NCBI RefSeq assembly: GCF_004345645.1
Contig: NZ_SLWS01000012.1
Span: 186,001 to 250,000, forward strand
Reading direction: 5' to 3'
Length of the DNA stretch: 64,000 nt
DNA from: Actinocrispum wychmicini
GTDB lineage: Bacteria; Actinomycetota; Actinomycetes; Mycobacteriales; Pseudonocardiaceae
Part shown: piece by piece, positions 7,753-15,790 of the stretch
Position numbering within the stretch: position 1 is the stretch's first letter
Layout: every line of letters starts with the position of its first letter
Notes under the pieces: generated by a model
What the model was told of the DNA's origin: nothing
Database searches by the model: none
What the model saw: the letters and a program-made list of their open reading frames with translations, nothing else
Made by a program: the position numbers and the translations under genes

Positions 7753-8565
7753 GTGCCGGTGGATCCGCGGCAGGTCGACATCACCAAGCCGAGTGTGGCC
7801 CGTGTGTACGACGCCGCGCTGGGCGGCAAGGACAACTACGAGATCGACCGCGCGGTGTTGCGGGCCATCCTGACCGCCGCGCCGGACGCGATGGTGTCCG
7901 CACGGGACAACCGGGAATGGCTGATCCGGATCACCCGGTTCCTGGCCAGGGAAGCCCGGATCAGCCAGTTCCTGGACTGCGGGTCCGGCCTGCCGACGGC
8001 GGAGAACACCCACCAGGTCGCGCAACGGATCAACCCCGAGGCGACCGTCGTGTACGTCGACAACGACCCGATCGTGCTCGCGCACGGTCGGGCGATCCTC
8101 GCTGAGAACGACCGCACCCACCTCGTCGCGGCCGACCTGGCCAAACCGGAGGATCTGCTCGCCCACCCGGACGTGCGCCGTTTCCTGGACTTCAGCCAGC
8201 CGATCGCGCTGTTCCAGATCGGGACGCTGCACCACAGCGCGGACACCGCCGGGATCCAGGCGTTCATGCGCACGTACGCGGACAGCCTGGCGCCCGGCTC
8301 GTACATCGCGATCAGCCACTTCCACAATCCGGGAACCGGCGAGGACAGTGAGGCGGCCGACCAGATGGAACGCCTGATGGCCGGTGGCCCCATGGGCAGC
8401 GGCTACTTCCGGACCCGGGCGGAGATAGCGTCCTTCTTCAGCGGCTGCGAGCTCGTCGAGCCCGGACTGGTGACGCCTTCGGAGTGGTGGCCGGACGGCC
8501 CCAGGATGAAACCCCTCGTTCGGCCGCAACGGCTGTTCCTCGCCGGACTGGGCCGGAAGGGCTGA
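7753..8565 (+). CDS. SAM-dependent methyltransferase, DUF574/Methyltransf_19 family
   Basis: A 270-residue protein of the S-adenosyl methyltransferase family abundant in Actinomycetota. The diagnostic N-terminus is KPSVARVYDAALGGKDNYEID. The SAM pocket includes FLDCGSGLPTAENTHQVA and VVYVDNDPIVLAHGRAIL. The end, LAGLGRKG, is also typical. GTG codons at 7753 and 7759 are both possible starts. The biological substrate of this family is not established to my knowledge. It follows the metallothionein-like gene with a 9-nt gap. Confidence 0.88.
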   Translation: MPVDPRQVDITKPSVARVYDAALGGKDNYEIDRAVLRAILTAAPDAMVSARDNREWLIRITRFLAREARISQFLDCGSGLPTAENTHQVAQRINPEATVVYVDNDPIVLAHGRAILAENDRTHLVAADLAKPEDLLAHPDVRRFLDFSQPIALFQIGTLHHSADTAGIQAFMRTYADSLAPGSYIAISHFHNPGTGEDSEAADQMERLMAGGPMGSGYFRTRAEIASFFSGCELVEPGLVTPSEWWPDGPRMKPLVRPQRLFLAGLGRKG

Positions 8566-8575
8566 GCGACTCCGG

Positions 8576-9043
8576 TCAGTCGAACTCGATGGTCATCCCG
8601 TAGGCCTTGGTCACCCGCACCGTGATCAGCACGCGCTCGTCCTTCACCAGTTGTTCGTACAACGCCTGGATGTCGTCGTCCGGGACGTCCGGGTACAGCG
8701 GGCGCAGGGCTCGGCCCACCTCGTCGCCCGGGACGGTGGTGGGCTCGGAGACGTCCGCTTCTCCTTCGGCCACCGCGTAGGTGAAGAAGTCCGGGCCGGC
8801 CACCTGCAGGGCGGTCCTGGGGTTGGCACGCAGGTGGCGCACCTTGATCCGGGGCGCTTTCGTGGACATCAGCAGTGCCCGCCGGTCCGGGTCCCACACG
8901 TACAGCATGTTGCTCAGGTGGGGGTGGCCGTCGCTCTTCAGGGTCGCCAGGACACCTTGGCGGTTCGCCGCGACCACGGCGAGGGCTTCCGGTTCGGTGA
9001 AGACGCGGGGTGGCGGGCCGGAACCAGGTGGATATGCGGTCAT
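8576..9043 (-). CDS. PPOX-class (F420/FMN) split-barrel oxidoreductase
   Basis: 155 residues from the ATG at 9043; the frame is open to 9097 but the extra 18 residues do not resemble the family. The pattern ANRQGVLATLKSDGHPHLSNMLYVWD, then LLMSTKAPRIKVRHLRANPRTALQV, matches pyridoxamine-phosphate-oxidase-like split-barrel proteins such as the F420-dependent Rv1155 group. LITVRVTKAYGMTIEFD closes the barrel. It probably reduces or sequesters a flavin or deazaflavin substrate. It is divergent from an HxlR regulator whose start lies 48 nt away, suggesting regulation by that protein. Confidence 0.82.
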   Translation of the reverse strand: MTAYPPGSGPPPRVFTEPEALAVVAANRQGVLATLKSDGHPHLSNMLYVWDPDRRALLMSTKAPRIKVRHLRANPRTALQVAGPDFFTYAVAEGEADVSEPTTVPGDEVGRALRPLYPDVPDDDIQALYEQLVKDERVLITVRVTKAYGMTIEFD

Positions 9044-9090
9044 GCCGACATCATGTGGGAAGGTGGCGGGGGCCGGAAGGAGGCACTTTC

Positions 9091-9510
9091 TTGTCACAGA
9101 GTCACACCGGTGTTCCCAACGACACTGTTCCCGACCGCACTGTTCCCGAGGACACTGTGCCTGGGGAGACCTGCTCGCTGGGCGAGGTCCTCGAACAGGT
9201 GTCGGGCAAGTGGAACATCGGGATCATCATGGCGGCGATGGCCGGCCCGATCCGGTTCACCGAACTGGAACGCGAGGTCCAGGGCATCAGCCGGCGCATG
9301 CTCACGTTGACCCTGCGCAAGTTGGAACGCGACGGCCTGCTGATCCGCACGGTCCATCCGACTGTGCCGCCGAAAGTGGAGTACACGCTCACGGAGATCG
9401 CCCATGAGCTGCACGACACCTTCATCGGCCTGACCGCGTGGGCGGACAGGCACAAAGCGTCGATCGCGGCCGCGCGCAGGGCGTACGACGCACAGAGCCA
9501 AGGCGCGTAG
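9091..9510 (+). CDS. HxlR-family winged-helix transcriptional regulator
   Basis: I place the start at the TTG at 9091 because GGAAGGAGG (9075-9083) lies 7 nt before it; an upstream start would run over the divergent oxidoreductase. This gives 139 residues. Residues ~30-130 are a standard HxlR domain: CSLGEVLEQVSGKWNIGIIMA, RFTELEREVQGISRRMLTLTLRKLERDGLL and VEYTLTEIAHEL. The N-terminal ~25 residues are an unusual repeat of TVPxx units encoded by near-identical 15-nt DNA repeats. HxlR proteins sense electrophiles or metabolites and usually control the divergent gene, here the split-barrel oxidoreductase. Confidence 0.85.
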   Translation: MSQSHTGVPNDTVPDRTVPEDTVPGETCSLGEVLEQVSGKWNIGIIMAAMAGPIRFTELEREVQGISRRMLTLTLRKLERDGLLIRTVHPTVPPKVEYTLTEIAHELHDTFIGLTAWADRHKASIAAARRAYDAQSQGA

Positions 9511-9512
9511 CG

Positions 9513-10517
9513 CTATTCGGTGTCCGGGCGGGCGCGGGAGGGTTGGACGCGCTTGGGTTCCCCCGGCATCTTCGGGTAGTCCGGTGGGTACGGCATCTCC
9601 CCGCGGCCGTCCTTCTCGTACCACTCAAGGAGGGTCTCCAGGCCGAAGGCCTCCTGGTCGATTCCGGAATGCGCGTCCCCGTGCGCGGCGAGCAGGTCCG
9701 GCACCGTCAGCACGTCGAAGTCATCAGGGTCCACATCGGACAGCTGGGCCCAGGTCAACGGCATCGACACCGTGGCCCGCGGGGTGCCGCGCACCGACCA
9801 GGCCGAGGCGATCGTGCGGTCCCTGGCCGCCTGGTTGAAGTCCAGGAAGACGCGCTCACCGCGTTCCTCCTTCCACCACGCGGTGGTCGCCAGGTCCGGG
9901 ATCCGGTTCTCCACCTCGCGGGCCAGGCCGATCACCGCGTGCCGCACCTGGATGAAGTCCCATTCGGACCGGATCCGAACCAGCACGTGGATCCCCCGGC
10001 CGCCGGACGTCTTCGGGTATCCGGTGAGACCGGCGTCCGCCAGGACCTCGCGCAGGACGCCCGCGACCTTCACCGCGTCGGTGAAGTCCGTGCCAGGCTG
10101 GGGATCGAGATCCACCCGCAGTTCGTCCGGGTGGTCCACGTCCGGCCGCCGCACCGGCCACGGGTGGAAGTCGAACGTGCCCAGGTTCGCGGCCCAGGCG
10201 AGCACCGCGGGCTCGGTCGGGCAGACCTCGTCCGCCGGCCGTCCGGACGGGAACGTGATCCGGGCGGTCTCCACCCAGTCCGGCGCGCCCTTGGGCAGCC
10301 GTTTCTGGTAGAACGCCTCCCCTGTCACCCCGTCGACGAACCGCTTCAACGTGGTCGGCCGGTCGCGCAGCACGCCGAGCAGCGGCTCCGCCACGGCGAT
10401 GTAGTACTCGACGACCTGACGCTTGGTGATCCCCCGATCGGGGAAGTACATCTTGTCCGGATTGGACACGCGCACAGTGCGTTCGCCGACAGTCAGTTCG
10501 ATCGCCTTCGAGGCCAT
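9513..10517 (-). CDS. LigD-type primase-polymerase domain protein (stand-alone)
   Basis: A 334-residue protein equal to the polymerase module of the NHEJ protein LigD. Key segments are VSNPDKMYFPD near residue 18, TLKRFVDGVTGEAFYQKRLPKGAPDWV, HPDELRVDLDPQPG with catalytic Asp136 and Asp138, and KTSGGRGIHVLVRI. ATP-dependent ligase and 3'-phosphoesterase domains are absent, and no Ku gene is in the window. It probably adds ribo- or deoxynucleotides at DNA ends in repair. It is divergent from hisS and ends 2 nt from the HxlR stop. Confidence 0.9.
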   Translation of the reverse strand: MASKAIELTVGERTVRVSNPDKMYFPDRGITKRQVVEYYIAVAEPLLGVLRDRPTTLKRFVDGVTGEAFYQKRLPKGAPDWVETARITFPSGRPADEVCPTEPAVLAWAANLGTFDFHPWPVRRPDVDHPDELRVDLDPQPGTDFTDAVKVAGVLREVLADAGLTGYPKTSGGRGIHVLVRIRSEWDFIQVRHAVIGLAREVENRIPDLATTAWWKEERGERVFLDFNQAARDRTIASAWSVRGTPRATVSMPLTWAQLSDVDPDDFDVLTVPDLLAAHGDAHSGIDQEAFGLETLLEWYEKDGRGEMPYPPDYPKMPGEPKRVQPSRARPDTE

Positions 10518-10596
10518 GCGGCCACCTTAGTAAAAGGGATGGCGCGCGCCGGGTAGCGTTGTACGGACTGTTGGCCCACGTGACCGAGGAATCCCG

Positions 10597-11853
10597 GTGA
10601 AGATGGACTTGAGCCCCGCCAGGGGCACCCGTGACCTGCTGCCCGCGACCGTGGCCGTGCGCGACCACGTGCTGGCCCGGATCACCGAGGTCTACCACCG
10701 GTACGGCTACCAGCGGATCGAGACGCCCGCGCTGGAGAACATCGAGCGGCTCACGGGCGGCCAGGGCGGCGAGAACGAGAAACTGATCTTCAAGATCCTC
10801 CGCCGCGGGCTCGCCGAAATCCCGGAAAACCTCGACGACCTGGTCGATCTCGGCCTCCGGTTCGACCTGACGGTGCCGCTGACCCGGTTCTACGGCAACA
10901 ACCACGCCCAACTGCCGGTGCCGTTTCGGTCGTTCCAGTTCGGGCCGGTGTGGCGGGCCGAACGGCCGCAGAAGGGCCGCTACCGCCAGTTCGTGCAGTG
11001 CGACATCGACCTGATCGGCGAGGAGAGCGTGCTGGCCGAGATCGAGCTGATCGAGGCGACCACCGAGGCGCTGGCCGCGGCCGGCCTGCCCGGGGTCACG
11101 GTCCGGCTGTCCGACCGGCGGTTCCTGTCCGCGCTGGCCGAGAGCGCCGGGGTCGCGCCTGAGGCGCAGGGCGGGTTCTTCATCACCTTGGACAAGCTCG
11201 ACAAGATCGGTTGGGACGGGGTCCGGAAAGAGCTGTTGGGCAGGGGATTCACCGAGGATCAGGTGGACGGTGTGCAGCAGGCGATCTCGACCGCCCAGGG
11301 CCTGGACCCGGCCAAGCTGGCCGACCAACTGACCGACGCGCTCCCCGCGCTGCCCGAGGACGTGGCCGCCGACCTGGCCGCCACCACCGGCGCGTTGGCC
11401 GCGATTGGCGACCTGGCCTGGGAGTTCGACCCGACCCTGGTTCGTGGCATGGGCTACTACACCGGCCAGATCTTCGAGCTGAGCCACCCCGGGTCGGCCT
11501 CGTCGGTGGCCGGCGGCGGCCGGTACGACCAGTTGATCGGCCGGTCGCTCGGCAAGGACGTGCCGGCCTGCGGGTTCTCCATCGGGTTCGAACGGATCGT
11601 CGACCTGCTGGACAACGCACCGAAAAACGACGCGCTCGCCGTCCTGCACGAGTCTGACGTCCCCACGGCCGAGGTGTTGGCGGTCGCGCGGGAGCTTCGG
11701 GCCGGCGGCCGGCAGGTCACGACCATCCGGCGCCGAGGCAAGTTCGGCGCCCAGCTCGGCCGGCTTCAGGAGTGGGGCTACACGTCGTTCGTGCACGTCA
11801 AACCGGGGGATATTACCGAAGTACGACCTTTGGCGGTCCGGGAAACAAGCTGA
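10597..11853 (+). CDS. hisS: Histidyl-tRNA synthetase
   Basis: A 418-residue class II aminoacyl-tRNA synthetase. Motif 2 is FRSFQFGPVWRAERPQKGRY with QFVQCDIDLIG. The histidine-binding signature is LVRGMGYYTGQIFE, close to the usual LVRGLDYY. Motif 3 is GFSIGFERI, and a C-terminal anticodon-binding domain follows. The start is the GTG at 10597, 6 nt after GAGGA. The RGTRDLLP start and MGYYTGQIFE signature differ a little from the main actinobacterial enzyme, and its location near msrB rather than a relA region suggests it could be a second HisRS. That needs the rest of the genome. Confidence 0.88.
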   Translation: MKMDLSPARGTRDLLPATVAVRDHVLARITEVYHRYGYQRIETPALENIERLTGGQGGENEKLIFKILRRGLAEIPENLDDLVDLGLRFDLTVPLTRFYGNNHAQLPVPFRSFQFGPVWRAERPQKGRYRQFVQCDIDLIGEESVLAEIELIEATTEALAAAGLPGVTVRLSDRRFLSALAESAGVAPEAQGGFFITLDKLDKIGWDGVRKELLGRGFTEDQVDGVQQAISTAQGLDPAKLADQLTDALPALPEDVAADLAATTGALAAIGDLAWEFDPTLVRGMGYYTGQIFELSHPGSASSVAGGGRYDQLIGRSLGKDVPACGFSIGFERIVDLLDNAPKNDALAVLHESDVPTAEVLAVARELRAGGRQVTTIRRRGKFGAQLGRLQEWGYTSFVHVKPGDITEVRPLAVRETS

Positions 11854-11870
11854 GCCGCTACGGTGTTCAC

Positions 11871-12179
11871 ATGGGTGTGAACGAGTCTCCAGGCGAGCGG
11901 TCGTCAAGGCGGTTCGAGGAGGAGCTGATCGGCCTCGATCCCGGGGATCCGGAGGCCCGCGAGTTCGCCGCCCATCTCGACCGGATGGAGCACCACATCC
12001 GCTCGGGATACACCGTCGAGGGATACGTCGGGGGCATCTCGGACTTCGCGGACTCCGCCAACCGGTTGGGCGGCCACCGCCGGTTGACCGCGCTGATCCT
12101 CATCACGCTGATTCTCGGCGGGGTGGCGGTCGCCGTCTGGGACGCACTCGTGTTCATCTTCTCGACACTTGGAAGGTAG
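11871..12179 (+). CDS. Small membrane protein of unknown function
   Basis: 102 residues from the ATG at 11871, 17 nt after the hisS stop. The N-terminal ~70 residues are acidic and helical (RRFEEELIGLDPGDPEAREFAAHLDRMEHHI), and the C-terminus carries one or two transmembrane helices (LTALILITLILGGVAVAVWD). The stop overlaps the ribosome binding site of msrB, pointing to cotranscription. No family was recognised. Confidence 0.65.
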   Translation: MGVNESPGERSSRRFEEELIGLDPGDPEAREFAAHLDRMEHHIRSGYTVEGYVGGISDFADSANRLGGHRRLTALILITLILGGVAVAVWDALVFIFSTLGR

Positions 12180-12183
12180 GCCC

Positions 12184-12612
12184 ATGAAACCCGTTGTGGG
12201 TGCCGCGCCGAAGGTAGTGAAGTCGGACCAGGAGTGGCGTCAGCAGCTCACCCCGGACGAGTACCGGGTGCTGCGCCAGGCCGGTACCGAGCGCGCCTTC
12301 ACCGGGGAGTACACCGACACCAGCACCGTGGGCGTCTATGCCTGCCGGGCGTGTGGCGCCGAGCTTTTCCGCAGCTCGACGAAATTCGAGTCGCACTGCG
12401 GCTGGCCGTCGTTCTTCTCCCCGCTCGCCGGTGACGCCGTTATCCTTCGCGACGACAGCACCATGGGCATGGCCCGCACCGAGGTGCTGTGCGCGACCTG
12501 CCACAGCCATCTGGGTCACGTGTTCGAGGGCGAAGGCTACGACACGCCGACCGACCAGCGGTACTGCATCAACAGTATTTCGCTGACGTTGTCGCCGGAC
12601 GACCAAGCCTAA
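12184..12612 (+). CDS. msrB: Peptide-methionine (R)-S-oxide reductase MsrB
   Basis: 142 residues from the ATG at 12184, whose GGAAGG site lies inside the end of the preceding gene. The structural zinc is held by Cys54 and Cys57 (CRACG) and Cys103 and Cys106 (CATC). The catalytic Cys128 sits in RYCINSIS. FESHCGWPSFF and HLGHVFEGEG are standard MsrB motifs, and Cys72 could be the resolving cysteine. It repairs oxidised methionine in cytoplasmic proteins. The equivalent gene lies near the heme genes in M. tuberculosis (Rv2674), as here. Confidence 0.95.
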   Translation: MKPVVGAAPKVVKSDQEWRQQLTPDEYRVLRQAGTERAFTGEYTDTSTVGVYACRACGAELFRSSTKFESHCGWPSFFSPLAGDAVILRDDSTMGMARTEVLCATCHSHLGHVFEGEGYDTPTDQRYCINSISLTLSPDDQA

Positions 12613-12724
12613 GTTGTCCCCAACACAACCCTAAATGTTGCTCAAGGTGTCTTGCCCGGTGTCCCCCGCAGGCAGAAAGTGGTGTCTCCACTTGGATTCT
12701 TGCTCTCGGTAGAGAGGGGGAACA

Positions 12725-13456
12725 ATGAAAGACACGTGGGGAATACCGGGACCTGAGTTCTTGGGGCTTTACGCGATCGCGTTTCTGATCTCACTGCTGT
12801 TCTTGTTCGCCATTCGAATTCACACCCGTACCGGCGCGGCCCACTCCACACCCGCGCCGGGGGCACTCACCCGATCCGAGGTGGCGTGCCTGACCGGGGG
12901 TCCGCGGCGAGTGGTTGAGGCCGCGGTGGCGCAGCTGGTCGACACCGGCCAGCTGCGCCCGGTCAGCGCCGGATACGTGCAGGCGGCCGCGCACGCGGAC
13001 GGCACGAACCCGGTGGAACGGACCGTGATAGCGGACGTCCGGCGGTACGGCCGCCGGTCCACCTCCATCCTCACCGACCGGCTGGCCGCGTCGGACGCCG
13101 TCACCGAGGTGACCGAGCGGCTGGTCAGGACGGGTTTCCTGGTCGACGCCGGACTGGCCGCGCGGCGCCGGGCGATCGGTGTGGTCCCGATGGTGACCGT
13201 CCTGGCTGTCGGCGTGGCCCGCTGGTTCGCCGAACTCGTCAACGACCGGCCGATCGGTCAGCTCACCATGGTGGTGGCCGCCGCCGGGGTGGTCGGCTAC
13301 GTCATGGGCCGGCACGAGATCGGCCCACGAACCTTCATCGGCGACCACGTCGCCCGCGAGCTCACCGACGAACTGCCGGACCGGACACACCGTCGACATC
13401 CAGGGGTCTCGCCGGCGGACCGGACCGTGGGCCGGGGCCGCAGCACTGGGGGCTGA
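12725..13456 (+). CDS. TIGR04222-type membrane protein lacking the Cys-rich tail
   Basis: A 243-residue protein beginning WGIPGPEFLGLYAIAFLISLL, the membrane start typical of TIGR04222 proteins. LTRSEVACLTGGPRRVVEAAVAQLVDTG matches the family's helical domain at ~residues 40-70. A second hydrophobic region (AIGVVPMVTVLAVGVARWF, then MVVAAAGVVGYVMG) lies near residues 155-195. It is a paralogue of the next gene but ends in a short Arg-rich tail rather than Cys/Gly/Ser repeats. A GGGC-encoding stretch in another frame near 13477-13500 may be a decayed tail. A strong site (GAGGGGG) precedes the ATG. Confidence 0.82.
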   Translation: MKDTWGIPGPEFLGLYAIAFLISLLFLFAIRIHTRTGAAHSTPAPGALTRSEVACLTGGPRRVVEAAVAQLVDTGQLRPVSAGYVQAAAHADGTNPVERTVIADVRRYGRRSTSILTDRLAASDAVTEVTERLVRTGFLVDAGLAARRRAIGVVPMVTVLAVGVARWFAELVNDRPIGQLTMVVAAAGVVGYVMGRHEIGPRTFIGDHVARELTDELPDRTHRRHPGVSPADRTVGRGRSTGG

Positions 13457-13605
13457 GGCTCCAGGGGGAAGGGGGCGGCAGCCGCATGGGAGGCGGCTGT
13501 CGCGGCCAGCAGGTCGACCCGGGAACATCGCGGATTCGCCCACCGGATCCAGCGGGGAGTCCCGGGCCGGCCGGCTGGTGAGATGACAGCTCATCCAGTT
13601 TCCGG

Positions 13606-13646
13606 CCTTCGACGCCAACCCGCCTCGCGCGGGCCGGCGTCGAAGG
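13606..13646 (+). promoter_or_regulatory. Hairpin between the two TIGR04222 genes
   Basis: CCTTCGACGCC (13606-13616) pairs perfectly with GGCGTCGAAGG (13636-13646), and the loop contains a smaller CCGC/GCGG stem. It ends 28 nt before the second gene's ATG and has no U-run. It could terminate the first transcript, attenuate the operon or stabilise the message. Confidence 0.5.
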
Positions 13647-13674
13647 TCAGGCAACCCGTTGGCGGGAGGGGACA

Positions 13675-14547
13675 ATGGCCGACCCTTGGGGCATCTCAGG
13701 CCCGACGTTCATCTGGATCTACGTGATCGCCGCCCTGGTCGCGTTCATCGCGGGCCTGTGGCTGCGCAGTCACATCCGGTCGGTTCCGGCGGCCCGCGGG
13801 CAACGTCCGCTGACCGTCGACCAGATCGCCTTTCTGGCCGGCGGCCCGGACCGCGCGGTCGACGTCGCCATCGCGGCTCTGGTCGAACGGCAGGCGATCC
13901 GGACCGCACGCGGCGGCAAGCTGTATCTCATCGACGACAGGAAGTCGGAGACGGCCACCGAGTCAGCGGTCCTCGGAGCCGTCCGACGCCAGCCCGGCTG
14001 CACGGTCCAGCGAGTGCGGCGGGTGGTGGGCCGTGGTCGGTCGTACGACCGGATGCGGGAGGAACTGACCCGCCGCGGGCTGATCGTCGGCAGCAGCTTC
14101 GGTAAGGTCCTGCTCGCCGCCGTGCCGTTCGCCGTCGTCTGCCTGGTCGGGCTGATCCGGTTGGTCAACGGCGTCAACCTGCACCGGCCGACCGGGACGC
14201 TCACCGGGATGCTCGTGGTGTCCGGCATCGTGCTCCTGCTGCTCCTGCGCCCGATGACCACCAAGCGGACCCGGGCGGGCGACCGGGTACTGGCCGCCGT
14301 CACCGGTGGGCAGACCACGTCCGCGTCCGAGGGCATCCCGTTGGTCCCGATCGCGGGCGCGGCCGCGCTGGTGGCCGTCGGCGGGTTGATGGCGTTCCCG
14401 GACAACGAGATCGCCCGCTCGTTCCGAACGGTCGCGAACACGTCGAGCAGCGGGTCCTCGTGTGGCAGCAGTTCGTCGTGCAGCAGCGGGTCGTCGTGCG
14501 GGGGTGGCTCCTCATGCGGAGGAGGGAGCAGTGGCTGTGGGGGCTGA
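13675..14547 (+). CDS. TIGR04222 membrane protein with Cys/Ser/Gly-rich C-terminal tail (candidate modified peptide)
   Basis: 290 residues, with GGGAGGGG before the ATG. It starts WGISGPTFIWIYVIAALVAFIAGLWL (first membrane helix), then LTVDQIAFLAGGPDRAVDVAIAALVER. Two further hydrophobic segments (VLLAAVPFAVVCLVGLIRLV, MLVVSGIVLLLLL) and AGAAALVAVGGLMAF precede the tail. The last ~35 residues are almost only Ser, Gly and five Cys (units such as SSGSSCGS and GGGSSCGGG). The tail coding sequence overlaps the start of the DUF692 gene by 17 nt. DUF692 (MNIO) enzymes modify cysteines in peptides, so the tail is the likely substrate. Confidence 0.88.
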   Translation: MADPWGISGPTFIWIYVIAALVAFIAGLWLRSHIRSVPAARGQRPLTVDQIAFLAGGPDRAVDVAIAALVERQAIRTARGGKLYLIDDRKSETATESAVLGAVRRQPGCTVQRVRRVVGRGRSYDRMREELTRRGLIVGSSFGKVLLAAVPFAVVCLVGLIRLVNGVNLHRPTGTLTGMLVVSGIVLLLLLRPMTTKRTRAGDRVLAAVTGGQTTSASEGIPLVPIAGAAALVAVGGLMAFPDNEIARSFRTVANTSSSGSSCGSSSSCSSGSSCGGGSSCGGGSSGCGG

Positions 14548-15349
14548 CACCGTTCGCGAACTGGGGGTGGGCATCGGCTGGCGGTCGGAGATCGACCTGA
14601 CCGTGGAACGCCTGCCCGGCGTCGACTGGGTCGAGGTGGTCGCCGAGAACCTGCACGCCGAGCACCTGCCCGAGTCCATTGTGGTGCTGCGGGAACGCGG
14701 TGTCCCGGTGCTCCCGCACGCCGTGTCGCTGTCCGTCGGCGGCGCGGAACCCGTTGACCCGCGGCGAGTTCAGCATCTGGCCGAACTGGCCGACGCGCTG
14801 GACGCGCCCTTGGCCAGCGACCACGTCTGTTTCGTGCGCGCGGGTGGACTGGACTCCGGGCACCTGATGCCCGTCCCCCGCACCCGCGCGGCGCTGGACG
14901 TGCTCGTCGCCAACGTGCGGACCGTCCAGTCCGGCCTGGGCGTGCCGTTCGCGCTGGAGAACATCGCGGCACTGCTGGAATGGCCGGACGCCGAGCTGAC
15001 CGAGGCCCAGTTCCTCACCGAACTGACCGACCGGACCGGGTGCCTGCTGCTCGTGGACGTCGCCAACCTGTACGCCAACGCCCGCAACCTCGGCCACGAC
15101 CCGGTCCGGCTGCTGGACGGACTGCCGTTGGAACGTCTGGCGTACGTGCATGTCGCGGGCGGAATCGAGACCAACGGCGTCTATCACGACACGCACGCGC
15201 ATCCCGTGCCGCAGGACGTCCTGGACCTGTTGGCGGAGCTGGTGTCCCGGACGTCACCACCGGGTGTGCTGTTGGAACGCGACGACGACTACCCCACCGA
15301 CGGCGAACTCGCCGCGGAGTTGGCCGCGATCCGAGCGGTATTGACATGA
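14531..15349 (+). CDS. DUF692/MNIO family multinuclear iron oxidative enzyme
   Basis: 272 residues from the GTG at 14531, five nt after GGAGG. The family's TIM-barrel metal ligands can all be placed: Glu35/Glu39 (WVEVVAEN), His63 (LPHAVSLS), Asp97-His98 (SDHVCF), Glu143 (ALENIA), Asp176 and Asn179 (VDVANLY), His207 (VHVAGG), Asp220/His222 (YHDTHAHPV) and Glu249 (LLERDDDYP). Relatives such as MbnB use two or three irons and O2 to convert peptide cysteines to heterocycles. It overlaps the Cys-rich TIGR04222 gene upstream and the partner gene downstream, so the three are translationally coupled. Confidence 0.93.
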   Translation: MAVGADTVRELGVGIGWRSEIDLTVERLPGVDWVEVVAENLHAEHLPESIVVLRERGVPVLPHAVSLSVGGAEPVDPRRVQHLAELADALDAPLASDHVCFVRAGGLDSGHLMPVPRTRAALDVLVANVRTVQSGLGVPFALENIAALLEWPDAELTEAQFLTELTDRTGCLLLVDVANLYANARNLGHDPVRLLDGLPLERLAYVHVAGGIETNGVYHDTHAHPVPQDVLDLLAELVSRTSPPGVLLERDDDYPTDGELAAELAAIRAVLT

Positions 15350-15705
15350 CCGAACCGCAGCGCGAGCAACTCGCCGAAGCGCAGGCGGAACTGTTGCGCG
15401 CGTTGCTGGCGGGCGGCCCCACGCCGTCCGGATTCGATCCGGAACGGCTGCGGGTGGAGGCTGACGCGTTGCTGGCGAAGCGGCGGCGGGTCGTCGCGAT
15501 GCTCGAACCGGACGCACGCGCTGAACTCGACGACGACTTTGTTCAGCTGTTCAACGAATACGCGCGGACGAACCCACGGCAGGTCGGCACACGGGCGCGA
15601 GAGGACGCGGCCGGGTTCGTGGAATGGGCGCGCGGGCAGGGGCGTCTGGAACGGCCCCGGACGCGGTGGTGGACATTCCGGCGGGCGACCGGAAACGGAC
15701 GCTGA
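15346..15705 (+). CDS. Small helical protein, likely partner of the DUF692 enzyme
   Basis: 119 residues. Its ATG overlaps the DUF692 stop in an ATGA. The sequence is charged and helical (REQLAEAQAELLRALLAGG), with a conserved-looking core RRRVVAMLEPDARAELDDDFVQLFNEYARTNP and a basic C-terminus (RTRWWTFRRATG). Most MNIO enzymes need a second protein that binds the substrate leader (MbnC, DUF2063/BufC); the position and size fit such a role. I recall a similar small protein next to DUF692 in Streptomyces (SCO6045-like). The function is inferred from context. Confidence 0.75.
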   Translation: MTEPQREQLAEAQAELLRALLAGGPTPSGFDPERLRVEADALLAKRRRVVAMLEPDARAELDDDFVQLFNEYARTNPRQVGTRAREDAAGFVEWARGQGRLERPRTRWWTFRRATGNGR

Positions 15706-15790
15706 CGGATCAGCGGCTCCTTCGGGCGTGCAGCGAAAGCACCGACCTCCCGCGTGCAACCAGACTGGGCCGTTGATCCGTCCGGGTGTC

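Noticed and set aside
9856..11907. Long minus-strand open frame across hisS
   Set aside because: It is a shadow of the well-supported hisS and LigD-like genes; no ribosome site or recognisable domain.
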